Source: Haloprofundus marisrubri
GTDB taxonomy: Archaea; Halobacteriota; Halobacteria; Halobacteriales; Haloferacaceae
Assembly: GCF_001469955.1 (NCBI RefSeq)
Contig: NZ_LOPU01000029.1
Location: 372,001 to 436,000, forward strand
DNA length: 64,000 bases
Reading direction: 5' to 3'
Part shown: piece by piece, positions 53,004-62,328 of the stretch
Position numbering within the stretch: position 1 is the stretch's first letter
Layout: each line of letters opens with the position of its first letter
The notes under the pieces: model-generated
What the model was told of the DNA's origin: nothing
What the model saw: the letters and a program-made list of their open reading frames with translations, nothing else
The model's database searches: none
Made by a program: the position numbers and the translations under genes

Positions 53004-53915
53004 TCAGTCGTCCGCGGACGGCTGCGCTCGCTCCGTCGTCAGTTCGCCGCCGAGGTCGACGCTTCCGGTGAGTTGCCGGTACGGGTACGGCATATCGATA
53101 CCTTCGGCGTCGAGACGTTCCTTGACGTTCTGGACGACCTCGGAGCGAATCTTGACGAAGTCCGCTCGGTTCGGGTCGGCCACCCAGAAACGCGTGTTGA
53201 GACCGACGTAGGAGTCCGCGAGTTCGGTCACGCGGATGTCCGGCGCGGGGTCGGACATGACTTCCGGGACGTTTCTGACCTCGTCGAGAATCGCGTCCTT
53301 GGCGTGGTCGATGTCGTCGCCGTAGCCGATACCGAAGACGAACTGCTGGCGGAGGCGGTCGTACGCGACGGGGTTCGTCAGCGGATTGTTGGCGAGTTCA
53401 CCGTTCGGAACCGTGATTCGCTCGTTGTCGAACGTTCGGACGCGCGTCACCCGGAGGTCGATATCCTCGACGCGGCCCGTGATGTCGCCGACCTCTATCC
53501 AGTCGCCCACCTCGAACGGCTTGTCTTTCAGAATGAAGATTCCGGCGACGAAGTTACCGAGCAGGTCTTGGGCGGCGAAGCCGACGGCGAGTGCAATTGC
53601 ACCGCCGAACACGCCGAGTGCCGCGATGACGGTGCCGAAGCCGGCGAGCATCAGGCCGACAGCCAGCGCCAGTATCCATACGACCGCTCCCATCACACTG
53701 TCTGCGAGGCTCTGGACCGTCTCGTCGTGGCCCTGCTGCTGGAGAACTCTCTCGACGAGCGGAACGAGAACCAACCGCCCGAGAATCAGCGTCGCAATGA
53801 CGCCGACGACGAACAGCACCGCCGGCACGACGTACTGCTGAATCAGTGCCCCGAGTGTGAGTCCTTCTATCGGTATCGTCTGCAAAACGACTGAGTCGAC
53901 TGCCTGAAGCGACAT
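53004..53915 (-). CDS. MscS-family mechanosensitive ion channel
   Basis: 303 aa with three N-terminal helices (about 25-50, 72-92, 95-118), the third being the pore helix GVFGGAIALAVGFAAQDLLG, then the cytosolic beta and alpha/beta domains with PFEVGDWIEVGDITGRVEDI. It relieves turgor after osmotic downshift. It lies downstream of the cofC-cofG direction but with an intervening gap. Confidence 0.92.
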   Translation of the reverse strand: MSLQAVDSVVLQTIPIEGLTLGALIQQYVVPAVLFVVGVIATLILGRLVLVPLVERVLQQQGHDETVQSLADSVMGAVVWILALAVGLMLAGFGTVIAALGVFGGAIALAVGFAAQDLLGNFVAGIFILKDKPFEVGDWIEVGDITGRVEDIDLRVTRVRTFDNERITVPNGELANNPLTNPVAYDRLRQQFVFGIGYGDDIDHAKDAILDEVRNVPEVMSDPAPDIRVTELADSYVGLNTRFWVADPNRADFVKIRSEVVQNVKERLDAEGIDMPYPYRQLTGSVDLGGELTTERAQPSADD

Positions 53916-54051
53916 AGTGCGCTGTTACGTTCGTCATCTCGCATCATTATTCCTCGGGGGTAAATCTCGCGTTGAGACCGTTTCCAGCCGTAAAACGTAT
54001 ATCCACGTTCAGTCGTCGCTCGCCGCTCGACGTGAGGAGACGTGCCTCCCG

Positions 54052-55203
54052 CTACCCGGAAAGCTGTGCTCGATAGCGCCGTCCCGCTTCGTCGTCGGCC
54101 CGAAGCGCGCCGTGGATATGAGCAGAGAGCCACTCCGTTTCCGCGGCCGCCTGCGACGTGCTGGAACCGTTCGACCTCTCGTATCCCGACTCTCCGAGTC
54201 CGGAGGGAAGAAACCGGTCGTAGACGGGGAGTCGTTCTCGGAGCGGTACGTCGCCGTTGGCGGCAATATCTTGGAGTTCTCGGAGTGCAGGCCACTCGTA
54301 GTCGGGGTTGATGTAGTCGTCCGTGACGGGTGAGACGCCGCCGAGGTCGTCGACACCGCAGTCCAGCAGGTCACGCGCCGGCGAGAGGTTCGGCGGAATC
54401 TGTACCGACACCTCCGCAGGGAGCGCGACGCGCGCCATCGAGACGACTCTCCGCATGGTTTCGACGCTCGGCGTCTCGTAGTCGGAGCGCTCGTTCGGGA
54501 CGACGTTTTGGACGATGACCTCTTGGACGTGGCCGTGACGCTCGTGGAGTTCGCGGATAGCGAGCAGGCTCTCGGCGCGGTCACGCCACGTCTCGCCGAT
54601 GCCGACCAGCAGTCCGGTCGTGAACGGAACGTTCGCGCGACCTGCGGCGCGGATGGTGTTGAGTCGCTGTCCCGGCGTCTTCCGACGAGTTCCCGAGTGC
54701 GCGGCAACGTCTGCGGTCGTCTCCAGCATCACGCCCATCGAAGCGTTGACCTCGCGCAGTCGCTCGAACTCCGGTTCGGTGAGGTCGCCGGGGTTCGAGT
54801 GCGGTAGCAAGCCCTCGTCGAGCGCGATTTCGCACGCGTGATAGAGATAGTCGAGAATCGAGTCGTACCCCCACGCGTCGAGTTGCTCGTGAATCGCCTC
54901 GTAGCGCGCGTCCGGTTTGTCGCCGAACGTGAACAGCGCCTCCGTACACCCGGCGTCGGCACCCATTTGGAGCGTCTCTCGGATATCGTCGGGCGACATG
55001 AGCGTCGCTTGCCCCGGCACGTCGTAGTAGGTGCAGTACGTGCAGGTGTAGCGACACGCGGTCGTCAGCGGGAGAAAGACGTTCCGCGCGTAGGTGAGCG
55101 CCGATGCCGCTTCGACGTCCTCGGGCGTCACAGACAGCAGGCGCTCTACCTCGTCGTCGTCGACGGCGATGTCCACGTCGTACTCGTCGGCCGCGGGAAA
55201 CAC
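54052..55203 (-). CDS. cofG: 7,8-didemethyl-8-hydroxy-5-deazariboflavin synthase subunit CofG
   Basis: 383 aa from GTG 55203 (VFPAADEYDV). Radical-SAM enzyme acting after CofH to close the deazaflavin ring of F0. The cluster motif is CRYTCTYCTYYD. The open frame extends upstream but that part is Arg-rich and non-coding in character. It follows cofC on the same strand, with 216 nt between. Confidence 0.9.
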   Translation of the reverse strand: MFPAADEYDVDIAVDDDEVERLLSVTPEDVEAASALTYARNVFLPLTTACRYTCTYCTYYDVPGQATLMSPDDIRETLQMGADAGCTEALFTFGDKPDARYEAIHEQLDAWGYDSILDYLYHACEIALDEGLLPHSNPGDLTEPEFERLREVNASMGVMLETTADVAAHSGTRRKTPGQRLNTIRAAGRANVPFTTGLLVGIGETWRDRAESLLAIRELHERHGHVQEVIVQNVVPNERSDYETPSVETMRRVVSMARVALPAEVSVQIPPNLSPARDLLDCGVDDLGGVSPVTDDYINPDYEWPALRELQDIAANGDVPLRERLPVYDRFLPSGLGESGYERSNGSSTSQAAAETEWLSAHIHGALRADDEAGRRYRAQLSG

Positions 55204-55400
55204 GTCCGGCCCTCGAACGCCGCCGGACAAAAGCGTATCACTCCTCGGCAATCCGCGAGCAAATTCGTAGCATCGGCTGATTTGGCGAACAGGCGGCGTC
55301 TCGATTCGTCTTCGCGCCACGAGAGGTTCGCCGCACGCCCGCTCAGACGCCCTCGCGGCCGCTTATCAGGTCACACCGAGGGGTGGTCGCGTTCTCGTAC

Positions 55401-55436
55401 TTCAACGTTCGCGCCGGATTCAACGTTCGCGCCGGA
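55401..55436. repeat. Perfect 18-bp tandem duplication spanning the cofC stop codon
   Basis: Two copies of an 18-bp unit, TTCAACGTTCGCGCCGGA, at 55401-55418 and 55419-55436. Each contains an in-frame TGA on the minus strand, so the cofC product is unchanged and now has two spaced stops. Confidence 0.85.
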
Positions 55437-56052
55437 CGCCGACGCGGCCCTTCCGCACGTCGACGGTGAACCCGGCGTCGAGGAGCCAGTCGCGTGCGCG
55501 GCCGTCGGTGTGAAGCAACACCTCGACGAGGTCTTCGGGTTCGTCGATATCAGTCGACAACCGCATCGAGTCGAACTCGCGGACGCTGGCACCGATGTCG
55601 CGGGCGACGCGGAGGTGGTCGAGATACGACGTGCCGTGGTAGTCGACGCGGAACTCGGGATGACGGACGACGAGTGCGTTCGTCCCGCCGCCGCGACCGG
55701 GGGCGACGACGAGGTCACCGTCGGCGTCGAAGAACCGAGAGAGCACTCGTGGCGTAGCGAGTGCGAGGTCGCTCATCACGACCGCTGTGGAGTCGTCTCC
55801 GTCGTCGGCCGCCGCCGCGAGTCGGTCGTTGACGGCGGTCGAAAGCGGTCGGTCGTCCACCTCGACGGTCGCGTCGGCGTCGAGTTCGACCGGTTCGGTC
55901 GCCAACACTGTCGGGTTGCCGCCGGAATCGACGACGGCGTCGACGACGTCGGCGAGCATCGCTCGCGAGAACGAGACTCGCTCGGGGGAATCGAGAAAAT
56001 CCGACAGACGCGTCTTCGGACGCGCTGCTGCGTAGGGAACGAGAACGGCCAT
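55420..56052 (-). CDS. cofC: 2-phospho-L-lactate guanylyltransferase CofC
   Basis: 210 aa from ATG 56052. It activates 2-phospholactate (or PEP in some species) with GTP for F420 assembly. The pattern MAVLVPYAAARPKTRL, VVMSDLAL and DGDLVVAPGRGGGTNALV is typical of the family. It precedes cofG. Confidence 0.9.
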   Translation of the reverse strand: MAVLVPYAAARPKTRLSDFLDSPERVSFSRAMLADVVDAVVDSGGNPTVLATEPVELDADATVEVDDRPLSTAVNDRLAAAADDGDDSTAVVMSDLALATPRVLSRFFDADGDLVVAPGRGGGTNALVVRHPEFRVDYHGTSYLDHLRVARDIGASVREFDSMRLSTDIDEPEDLVEVLLHTDGRARDWLLDAGFTVDVRKGRVGVRRER

Positions 56053-56068
56053 AGAGAAGAGAAGGGGG

Positions 56069-56878
56069 TTATCCCAGTTTATCGTAGGTGGTCTGGTTCG
56101 AGCGGTACCAGAACACACCGCCGACGATAGCGAGCAGTGCGACGAGGCCACCGACGGCGTACATCGCCATCTGCATCGTCTGACTCGACTGCTGGGCGGA
56201 CCCGGCTTGGTTCTCGGCTTCGGTCGCCAGTTCGGTGGCGAGGTCGAAGTCGGGGTTCTCGCCGTTGAACGCTCGAATCGCCTGCGTCAGCGACTGCTCG
56301 GCCTGTTGGGTGTCAGCGCCGCCGGCTTCACTGATAGCGTTCTCGGCGTTAGCGATGGCTTCGCGTGCCTCGGCGCTCTCGGCCGTGTAGTGGTGGGCGT
56401 TCCACGTGTTGATTGGGTTGCTCGCGCCGCCGTCGCGCGTCTGCGAGAGACCCATGAGGAGGAACTGCTGTTCGTCCTCGTAGTCGAACTCGGTCACGTC
56501 CGGCACCGTGCCGGTGACTTTCACGTCGACTTCGCTGATGCCGTCGTCGGAGTTGACCGACGCGCCGGTGAAGTTCTGCCCGTCGAACTCGTCGCTGCCG
56601 ACTTTCGAACCGGTCTGGTCGTAGTAGGTGACCGTCCACGTCACGTCGGTGAGGTTCGTCTGACCGGCGACCGACCACGTGTTCCACTGCGGGTTCTGGT
56701 ACAGTTCGTCGAGCGTCACCGTTGCGCTGACCTGCTCGCCGACCTCGGCTTCCGACGGCACGTTCTCCTCGGCGACGGAGACGGCGGCCACCGGGGTGGC
56801 CACCGCCGAGAGGAGCACGAACACGGAGGCGACGAGCGCCGCGAGCTTAGAAGAGCGATTCAAGTTCGTCCTCGTCAT
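56069..56878 (-). CDS. Secreted, membrane-anchored protein of unknown function
   Basis: 269 aa with a signal peptide (KLAALVASVFVLLSAVATPV) and a C-terminal transmembrane helix (about 238-258) followed by a short basic end. The exported domain has Asp/Asn-rich strand segments and two near-helical Glu/Ala-rich regions. The ATG lies inside the end of cetZ, overlapping by 32 nt. It sits between cetZ and cofC. Function unknown. Confidence 0.65.
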   Translation of the reverse strand: MTRTNLNRSSKLAALVASVFVLLSAVATPVAAVSVAEENVPSEAEVGEQVSATVTLDELYQNPQWNTWSVAGQTNLTDVTWTVTYYDQTGSKVGSDEFDGQNFTGASVNSDDGISEVDVKVTGTVPDVTEFDYEDEQQFLLMGLSQTRDGGASNPINTWNAHHYTAESAEAREAIANAENAISEAGGADTQQAEQSLTQAIRAFNGENPDFDLATELATEAENQAGSAQQSSQTMQMAMYAVGGLVALLAIVGGVFWYRSNQTTYDKLG

Positions 56879-58028
56879 CGTTGACCAGATTTTGGAGGTT
56901 GTCGTCGCTCTCGCGGTTTATCTCGTCGATGTTGTCCTGCGCCTCGATGGCGACCTGCTGGAGCTCCTTTATGCGGGGGACGTTCGTCACGCCCGACAGC
57001 AGGATGACGCTCGCAACGAAGCCACTACCGGTGACCGGGTAGTCGCCACCACGGACTTCCATGCTGCCGGTCTGCTCCTCGAGCCACTTGCGGCCGCGCT
57101 CTATTCCCTTCCGATTGAGATGCCGCGGCGGACCAGCCATAACCAACAGCGCGCGTTCGGTGCCTTCGATTTCACACGGCAGCGTCAGTCGGCCGAGCGC
57201 CGCCTTGCGGACGAGACTCGTGATGCGGTTCGTCGTGTGTGCGGTGTCGAGCGTGTCGTCGCCGCCGCCGTTGCCGGTCAACCGCGAGAGCAGTCCGCCC
57301 GACTGCTTCTCCTCGACGGACTCGGAGGCGTAGCCGACGGTGGAGACGCCGCCGCCCGAGAGCGTGTTGATGATTTCGGAGGAGTCGACGACGCTCTCTG
57401 CGACTTCCTGTCCCGCGCTGACTTCGCCTGCGCCGAAGAGGATGCCGAAGCGACGGACGATTTCGTCGTTTATCTCGTCGTAGCCGCCCTGCACCGATTC
57501 GCCCGTTTTCCGCCACGCGTCGTTGTCGAAGACGAGCAGATTGTCGACTTCGCGGACGAACGTCTGGAACGAGCGAGCGGCGTTGAGCGTGTAGATGCCA
57601 CCCTCGTCGCTGCCCGGGAGGATGCCGAGACCGTAGACGGGTTCGGTGTAGATGCGCTTGAGGTGCTTTGCGAGCACTGGTGCGCCACCGCTGCCGGTGC
57701 CGCCACCGAGACCCGAAACCACGAGGAAGGCGTCGACCTCGTGGACCGGAATCCCGTCGATGGCTCCCTGTACCTCGTCGATGTCCTCCTCGGCGACTTC
57801 CGCGCCGAGTTCGTTGTCCGCGCCGACGCCGTGACCCTTGACGCGCGACTGTCCGATGAGTACGCGCTGTTCCTGTGGAATGTTCGTGAGTCCCATCAGG
57901 TCCGCTTTCGCGGAGTTGACCGCCACCGCTGCCCGGACGATGTCGCTGCCGTGACGCTGGTCGTACTCGACGAACTTGTCGACGATTTTTCCACCGGCTT
58001 GCCCGAAGCCGATCATTGCCAATTTCAT
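56847..58028 (-). CDS. cetZ1: Tubulin-like protein CetZ
   Basis: 393 aa of the CetZ family of archaeal tubulin/FtsZ relatives that control cell shape. The tubulin signature GGGTGSG is at 108-114. The start KLAMIGFGQAGGKIVDKFV is the CetZ1 pattern, and it ends with an acidic tail (DDEDELESLF). In Haloferax CetZ1 is needed for rod shape and swimming. The TATA box at 58071-58082 gives a leader of about 22 nt that contains GAGGGGAG. Confidence 0.94.
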   Translation of the reverse strand: MKLAMIGFGQAGGKIVDKFVEYDQRHGSDIVRAAVAVNSAKADLMGLTNIPQEQRVLIGQSRVKGHGVGADNELGAEVAEEDIDEVQGAIDGIPVHEVDAFLVVSGLGGGTGSGGAPVLAKHLKRIYTEPVYGLGILPGSDEGGIYTLNAARSFQTFVREVDNLLVFDNDAWRKTGESVQGGYDEINDEIVRRFGILFGAGEVSAGQEVAESVVDSSEIINTLSGGGVSTVGYASESVEEKQSGGLLSRLTGNGGGDDTLDTAHTTNRITSLVRKAALGRLTLPCEIEGTERALLVMAGPPRHLNRKGIERGRKWLEEQTGSMEVRGGDYPVTGSGFVASVILLSGVTNVPRIKELQQVAIEAQDNIDEINRESDDNLQNLVNDDEDELESLF

Positions 58029-58070
58029 GCTTTCGCTCCCCTCGTCATTGTGTAAAAGCCAATACGAAAT

Positions 58071-58117
58071 CCGATATAAGCCTTATGATGGTAGAAAGTC
58101 AGTTAGCTGTGACTTTC
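58071..58117 (-). promoter_or_regulatory. cetZ promoter with upstream inverted repeat
   Basis: On the minus strand the TATA box GCTTATATCGG covers 58071-58082. Directly upstream, 58094-58117 is a perfect inverted repeat GAAAGTCA-GTTAGCTG-TGACTTTC. Its location next to the TATA box suggests a regulator site. Confidence 0.45.
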
Positions 58118-58325
58118 AGGGATGGTATAGTGTGTCATAATCCGAGGAGTAACAGGGGCTTACTGACCGATTGAACCCGTTTAGACGGCTGTTTCCGGGC
58201 TTGTAACACCGAGAATGACTGAAACGTCTGAAGAGTGAAAAGACGGGGCGACACTGAATTCTTGGTCGACCAGAACGCGTAAAATATCGAAAGTAAGCCG
58301 TGGTTACCGCGTGCTTACCGGGTGT

Positions 58326-59219
58326 TCACCGCGACGATTCGGCCAGATACGTTTCGAGCGTCTTCAGGTCGCTCTCGTCTCTGTCGAACGCGCCGATGTC
58401 GTTGTCGTTCGTCGTGTTATCGAACTTCAGCGACCGGTACTGGTCTGCCCCCATCGGGAACCCGGGTATCTTGCCACCGATGCCGAGACCGACGCCCGCC
58501 AGCCCCATCGGCACCGGGACGACGTTCACGGAGCGACCCTCCGCACCGTGGGCTTTCTTCGCCACTTCGGCGAGCGTCAACTTCTCCGGACCCCCGATTT
58601 CGTACACTTGCCCGACGTGGTCGTCGTCTTCGACACTGTCGGCGAGCATCGGCGCGATGTCACCGACCCAAATGGGTTGGAACCCTGTTTTGCCGCCGCC
58701 GGGAAGCGGTGTGACGAACGGCGGCGCGAGTTTCTTCGTGAAGGGGACGAACTCGCCGCCGTCACCGAAGATGACCGACGGTCGGAAGATGACCCAGTCG
58801 AGGTCGGAGTTCTGTACGACCTCTTCGGCTTGGCCTTTCGACTGGATGTACGCCGTCGGACCGTTCGGGTCCGCGCCGAGCGCACTCATCTGGACGAGTT
58901 TCGGAACACCGTGGGCCTCGGCGGCTTTTACGACGTTTTCGGTCCCGCCGAGGTGGACCTCGAAGTGTTTGTCGTTGCCACCGCTGGGTTTGAAAAGCGG
59001 CGATAACGCGACGAGGTTGACGACGACGTCTTGGTCCTCGAACGCGCCTTCCATCGAGTCGTAGGCGGTGACGTCGCCACGGGCGGTTTCGACGCCCGGC
59101 GGCAGGTCGTCGTCCTCGGGACTGCGTGACAGCACGGTTACCTCGTGGTCGCGTTCGAGCAGTTCCGCTGCGAGGTGCGTTCCGACGAACCCAGTTCCGC
59201 CGACGACGAGCACTTTCAT
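58326..59219 (-). CDS. NDUFA9-like NAD(P)-binding protein (SDR family)
   Basis: 297 aa extended short-chain reductase. The dinucleotide motif [17 protein letters not shown] is at 5-21 and [19 protein letters not shown] carries the Y-x-x-x-K-like pattern. It resembles the complex I assembly/NDUFA9 family found in haloarchaea. Substrate unknown. Confidence 0.82.
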   Translation of the reverse strand: MKVLVVGGTGFVGTHLAAELLERDHEVTVLSRSPEDDDLPPGVETARGDVTAYDSMEGAFEDQDVVVNLVALSPLFKPSGGNDKHFEVHLGGTENVVKAAEAHGVPKLVQMSALGADPNGPTAYIQSKGQAEEVVQNSDLDWVIFRPSVIFGDGGEFVPFTKKLAPPFVTPLPGGGKTGFQPIWVGDIAPMLADSVEDDDHVGQVYEIGGPEKLTLAEVAKKAHGAEGRSVNVVPVPMGLAGVGLGIGGKIPGFPMGADQYRSLKFDNTTNDNDIGAFDRDESDLKTLETYLAESSR

Positions 59220-59381
59220 ACGTATACTGTCGGTCTAACAGAACGTAAAGCTACCGCGCTATTCCGTTGCAGTCGCCCGTTCTACCCCGACGACGCCGTC
59301 GATTTCCCGGTCGTCTTCACTCGCCATCGCCGACGCGGTGAGCTATCAACGTTTAAGCGCGGCCACCGACTCCACCCGGAC

Positions 59382-59978
59382 ATGCTCATCACGCTGGAGG
59401 GCCTCGACGGCAGCGGCAAGACGACGGTGTGGGAGGCGCTACACGACTCCCATCCCGACGCCGTCTTCACCCGCGAACCGACGAACTCGTGGTACGGCGA
59501 CGCGGTCAACCGCGCCATCCGCGACGACGACGCCGACCCGCTGGCCTCGCTGTTTCTGTTCACGGCCGACCACGCCGACCACCTCTCGCGGGTGATTCGC
59601 CCTGCGTTGGCCGACGACGAACTCGTTATCTCCGACCGCTACTCGGACTCCAGATACGCTTACCAAGCAGTGGAACTCCAACAGTCCGAAATAAATCGGC
59701 CGCTGGAGTACGTTCGCGGCATCCACGCCGCGTTCACCCGTCCGCCGGATGCGACCATCTACTTCGACATCGACCCGGAGACAGCGGCGGCACGAAGCGG
59801 CGCGACGAACAAGTTCGAGCAAGCCGAGTATCTCTCGTCGGTCCGCGCGAACTACGAGCGACTCATCGACGCCGAACAACACCGCTTCGTCCGCGTCGAC
59901 GCGACGAAATCGCCGGAAGAAGTCATCGACCGCGTCGAAGATGCAGTCGACCGGTTGGTCGATGCGCACGAGAACTGA
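59382..59978 (+). CDS. tmk: dTMP kinase
   Basis: 198 aa. It phosphorylates dTMP to dTDP. P-loop [10 protein letters not shown] at 6-15, the DR-(Y) region [13 protein letters not shown] and a lid region around [10 protein letters not shown] are clear. Leaderless box GTTTAAG about 27 nt before the ATG at 59382 fixes this start. Confidence 0.93.
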   Translation: MLITLEGLDGSGKTTVWEALHDSHPDAVFTREPTNSWYGDAVNRAIRDDDADPLASLFLFTADHADHLSRVIRPALADDELVISDRYSDSRYAYQAVELQQSEINRPLEYVRGIHAAFTRPPDATIYFDIDPETAAARSGATNKFEQAEYLSSVRANYERLIDAEQHRFVRVDATKSPEEVIDRVEDAVDRLVDAHEN

Positions 59979-60060
59979 GAGGCTCCGAGTCGGGGCGGCA
60001 CACGGCGTCAGGTCACACGTGGCGGTAGGTTGATGTGTTCTGCCTCGGACGTTTGCGGCG

Positions 60061-60897
60061 ATGCCCTCCAAACTCGCTTCGCTTGCGGTTGTCTCTCTGC
60101 TCCTTCTCTCAGGATGTGGTGGCATCCTCGGAAACGAGACGCCGACGCCGCCGAGAGAGAATCGCACGAACGACTCCCCGAAGTGGCTCGCACCCGGGTT
60201 GACGAGCGACGGCGTCACCGACGCGCATGCGCTGGCGTCGACACACCGCGAGACAGTGATGTCGCAGTCACGGACGGCGGCGATGGAGACGCGACTGACA
60301 GATGCCGAAAACGGGAGTGTTTTCTCGAATCGAAGCTACGTTGTCCGGACGACCGAGGACGACCGCCGACTCGCAGAGTGGACAGAGCACTCGACGAACC
60401 CACGCTTCAGCGCGTTCGATGGTTCGCAGGTGTTCTGGCACGACCCGGATGTCTCCGAGTTCGCCGCGCGCAGCGAGACCGAGGAGGGGATAGTTCGGTA
60501 CGACTACCGAGAAGAGACACCCAACGGACTGTTTCCGGACGCGGCGTACGCCGGCCGTCTCTACAGCCTCTTTTCGGTGATGAACGTCAGCATCGCCCCG
60601 GAGACCGTCGACCGTTCCGTGCATCGTTTGGAGGCTACTGAGCAGACGCTCTTCTTCGAGGGCCGAGAGATACGGAACGTGACGTTCACCGCCCGCGTCG
60701 ACTACACCGGCGTCGTCCGGTCATACGAGTTCGGATACGAAACCGACGTGGATGGGACGCTGCTTCGAGTGACGGAACGCATCCGAGTTTCTGATATTGG
60801 GTCGACGAGCATCGAACGGCCCGAATGGGTCGAGACGGCGAGAGAAGCGCAAGCCGAGCGAGACGGTTCGACCGACGAGTCGGAGAACGGCACGTAG
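60061..60897 (+). CDS. Lipoprotein, first of a tandem pair
   Basis: 278 aa with a Sec-type lipoprotein signal ending LLLLSGC (Cys19) and a TPTPP linker. Then a strand-rich domain with FTARVDYTGVVRSYEFGYET near residue 219-238. It is highly similar to the next gene. Likely bound outside the cell by its lipid. Function unknown (a haloarchaeal DUF7537-type family by my memory). Confidence 0.7.
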   Translation: MPSKLASLAVVSLLLLSGCGGILGNETPTPPRENRTNDSPKWLAPGLTSDGVTDAHALASTHRETVMSQSRTAAMETRLTDAENGSVFSNRSYVVRTTEDDRRLAEWTEHSTNPRFSAFDGSQVFWHDPDVSEFAARSETEEGIVRYDYREETPNGLFPDAAYAGRLYSLFSVMNVSIAPETVDRSVHRLEATEQTLFFEGREIRNVTFTARVDYTGVVRSYEFGYETDVDGTLLRVTERIRVSDIGSTSIERPEWVETAREAQAERDGSTDESENGT

Positions 60898-60968
60898 CGA
60901 GGCGAGAGAACGGTCCAGAGCGTCGATTTCGGCGGCAGTTTGATACTCTCGGCTCCGAACGTCTCAGT

Positions 60969-61787
60969 ATGTCGTCGAAAGCAGTCCCGCTCGCGGTGGC
61001 TCTTCTGCTACTGCTGTCGGGATGCGGCGGCCTCTTCGGCGAGACGACTCCGACGCCGCCGAGCGAGAACCGCACGAACGACTCCGCGAAGTGGCTCACA
61101 CCCGGACTGACGAGCGCCGGTGTCGAGAACGCCGAGACCCTAGCTCGAACTCACCGTGATGCGCTCCGGTCGCAGTCACGGACGACGACGCTGACGCGGA
61201 CGTATCGCGCCGAGAACGGGACTGCCGTCGCAAACACGAGTTCCGTCACGCGCGCCGCGGCGGGTCGCGGCGGCCAACTCGTCGAGTCGGAAGCGAGCGG
61301 ACCCGCCCGCTCTCGCGTCGCGTACTTCTCCGACTCCACCGTCGTCTGGTACGATTCGAGCACGTCGGAACTCGCTACCCGAACCGAATCGGACAGTGGC
61401 GAGATTCGCTACTCCTACCGGCAAGGCAACCGCGAGCGACTGCCAACACCCGACGGCACGTACACAGAGCGCCTCTACGAGGTATTCTCGTCGACGAATC
61501 TCACTGTCGCCCCGGAGACGGTCGATAGCTCGGTTCACCGTCTCGAAGGCTCGACCTCACAGCTTCGCCTCGACGGGGAGCAACTGTCCAACGTCACCTT
61601 CACCGCTCGCGTCGACTACACAGGTGTCGTCCGCTCGTACGAACTTCGGTACGAAACCGACCGCGGCGGACTTCCTGTGCGCGTCGTCGAGCGGTTCCGT
61701 GTCTCTGACGTCGGGTCGACAGACGTCGAACGTCCCGACTGGGTGGAGACGGCGGAGAACCGAAGCAGTCGCTCCGCGAGCGTGTGA
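60969..61787 (+). CDS. Lipoprotein, second of a tandem pair
   Basis: 272 aa from ATG 60969, signal ending LLLLLSGC (Cys19). NRTNDSAKWLTPGLTSAG and FTARVDYTGVVRSYELRYET match the upstream gene almost residue by residue, while the middle differs. Similarity extends to the DNA level. Function unknown. Confidence 0.7.
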   Translation: MSSKAVPLAVALLLLLSGCGGLFGETTPTPPSENRTNDSAKWLTPGLTSAGVENAETLARTHRDALRSQSRTTTLTRTYRAENGTAVANTSSVTRAAAGRGGQLVESEASGPARSRVAYFSDSTVVWYDSSTSELATRTESDSGEIRYSYRQGNRERLPTPDGTYTERLYEVFSSTNLTVAPETVDSSVHRLEGSTSQLRLDGEQLSNVTFTARVDYTGVVRSYELRYETDRGGLPVRVVERFRVSDVGSTDVERPDWVETAENRSSRSASV

Positions 61788-61825
61788 CCGAACGCTGTTC
61801 GGTGAGTCCGACGAAACGGGAGTCG

Positions 61826-62134
61826 CTACCGTGCGTCGGGCAGTTCGTATTCTTCGGGCGCGGGCATGTACAGCACGTCGATAGTGAACCCGAGCGCCAG
61901 CGGCATTCCGACGAGCAACCCGAGCGTTCCCATCTGACCGAGTTCGACCGGAACCAGTTGTCCGGTGACGAGCGTCAACACCAACAGCACGAACGGGATG
62001 AGGATGACGGCGTACAGCACCATCCCCCACTGCGTGTCCAGTCGCAGTCGGAGAAACCGCGTCATCACCGCCGCGACGGCGGTGTGGGCGACGAACGCGA
62101 CGCCGAGGACGACCAATCCGAGCACCGAAACCAT
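61826..62134 (-). CDS. Small membrane protein
   Basis: 102 aa from ATG 62134 (MVSVLGLVVLGVAFVAH). Three hydrophobic helices, one short charged loop (RFLRLRLDTQWG), and a C-terminal PEEYELPDAR tail. No known family was recognised. Confidence 0.6.
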   Translation of the reverse strand: MVSVLGLVVLGVAFVAHTAVAAVMTRFLRLRLDTQWGMVLYAVILIPFVLLVLTLVTGQLVPVELGQMGTLGLLVGMPLALGFTIDVLYMPAPEEYELPDAR

Positions 62135-62328
62135 AGTCGGACTACGTACCGCGCGCTCTTTGGACTGTCGGAACCGCAACGGGCGAGATACGACGCCCAC
62201 GTCGCCCGCGTCTCCCGCGCTGCCCACGCCTCCCACGTCGTCGACAACGACTCGCACCTGAACCCGCGGCGACTGTCGCCACGTTGAACCGACCCACTTT
62301 ATCACGAACAATCACCGACTGCACTGTC

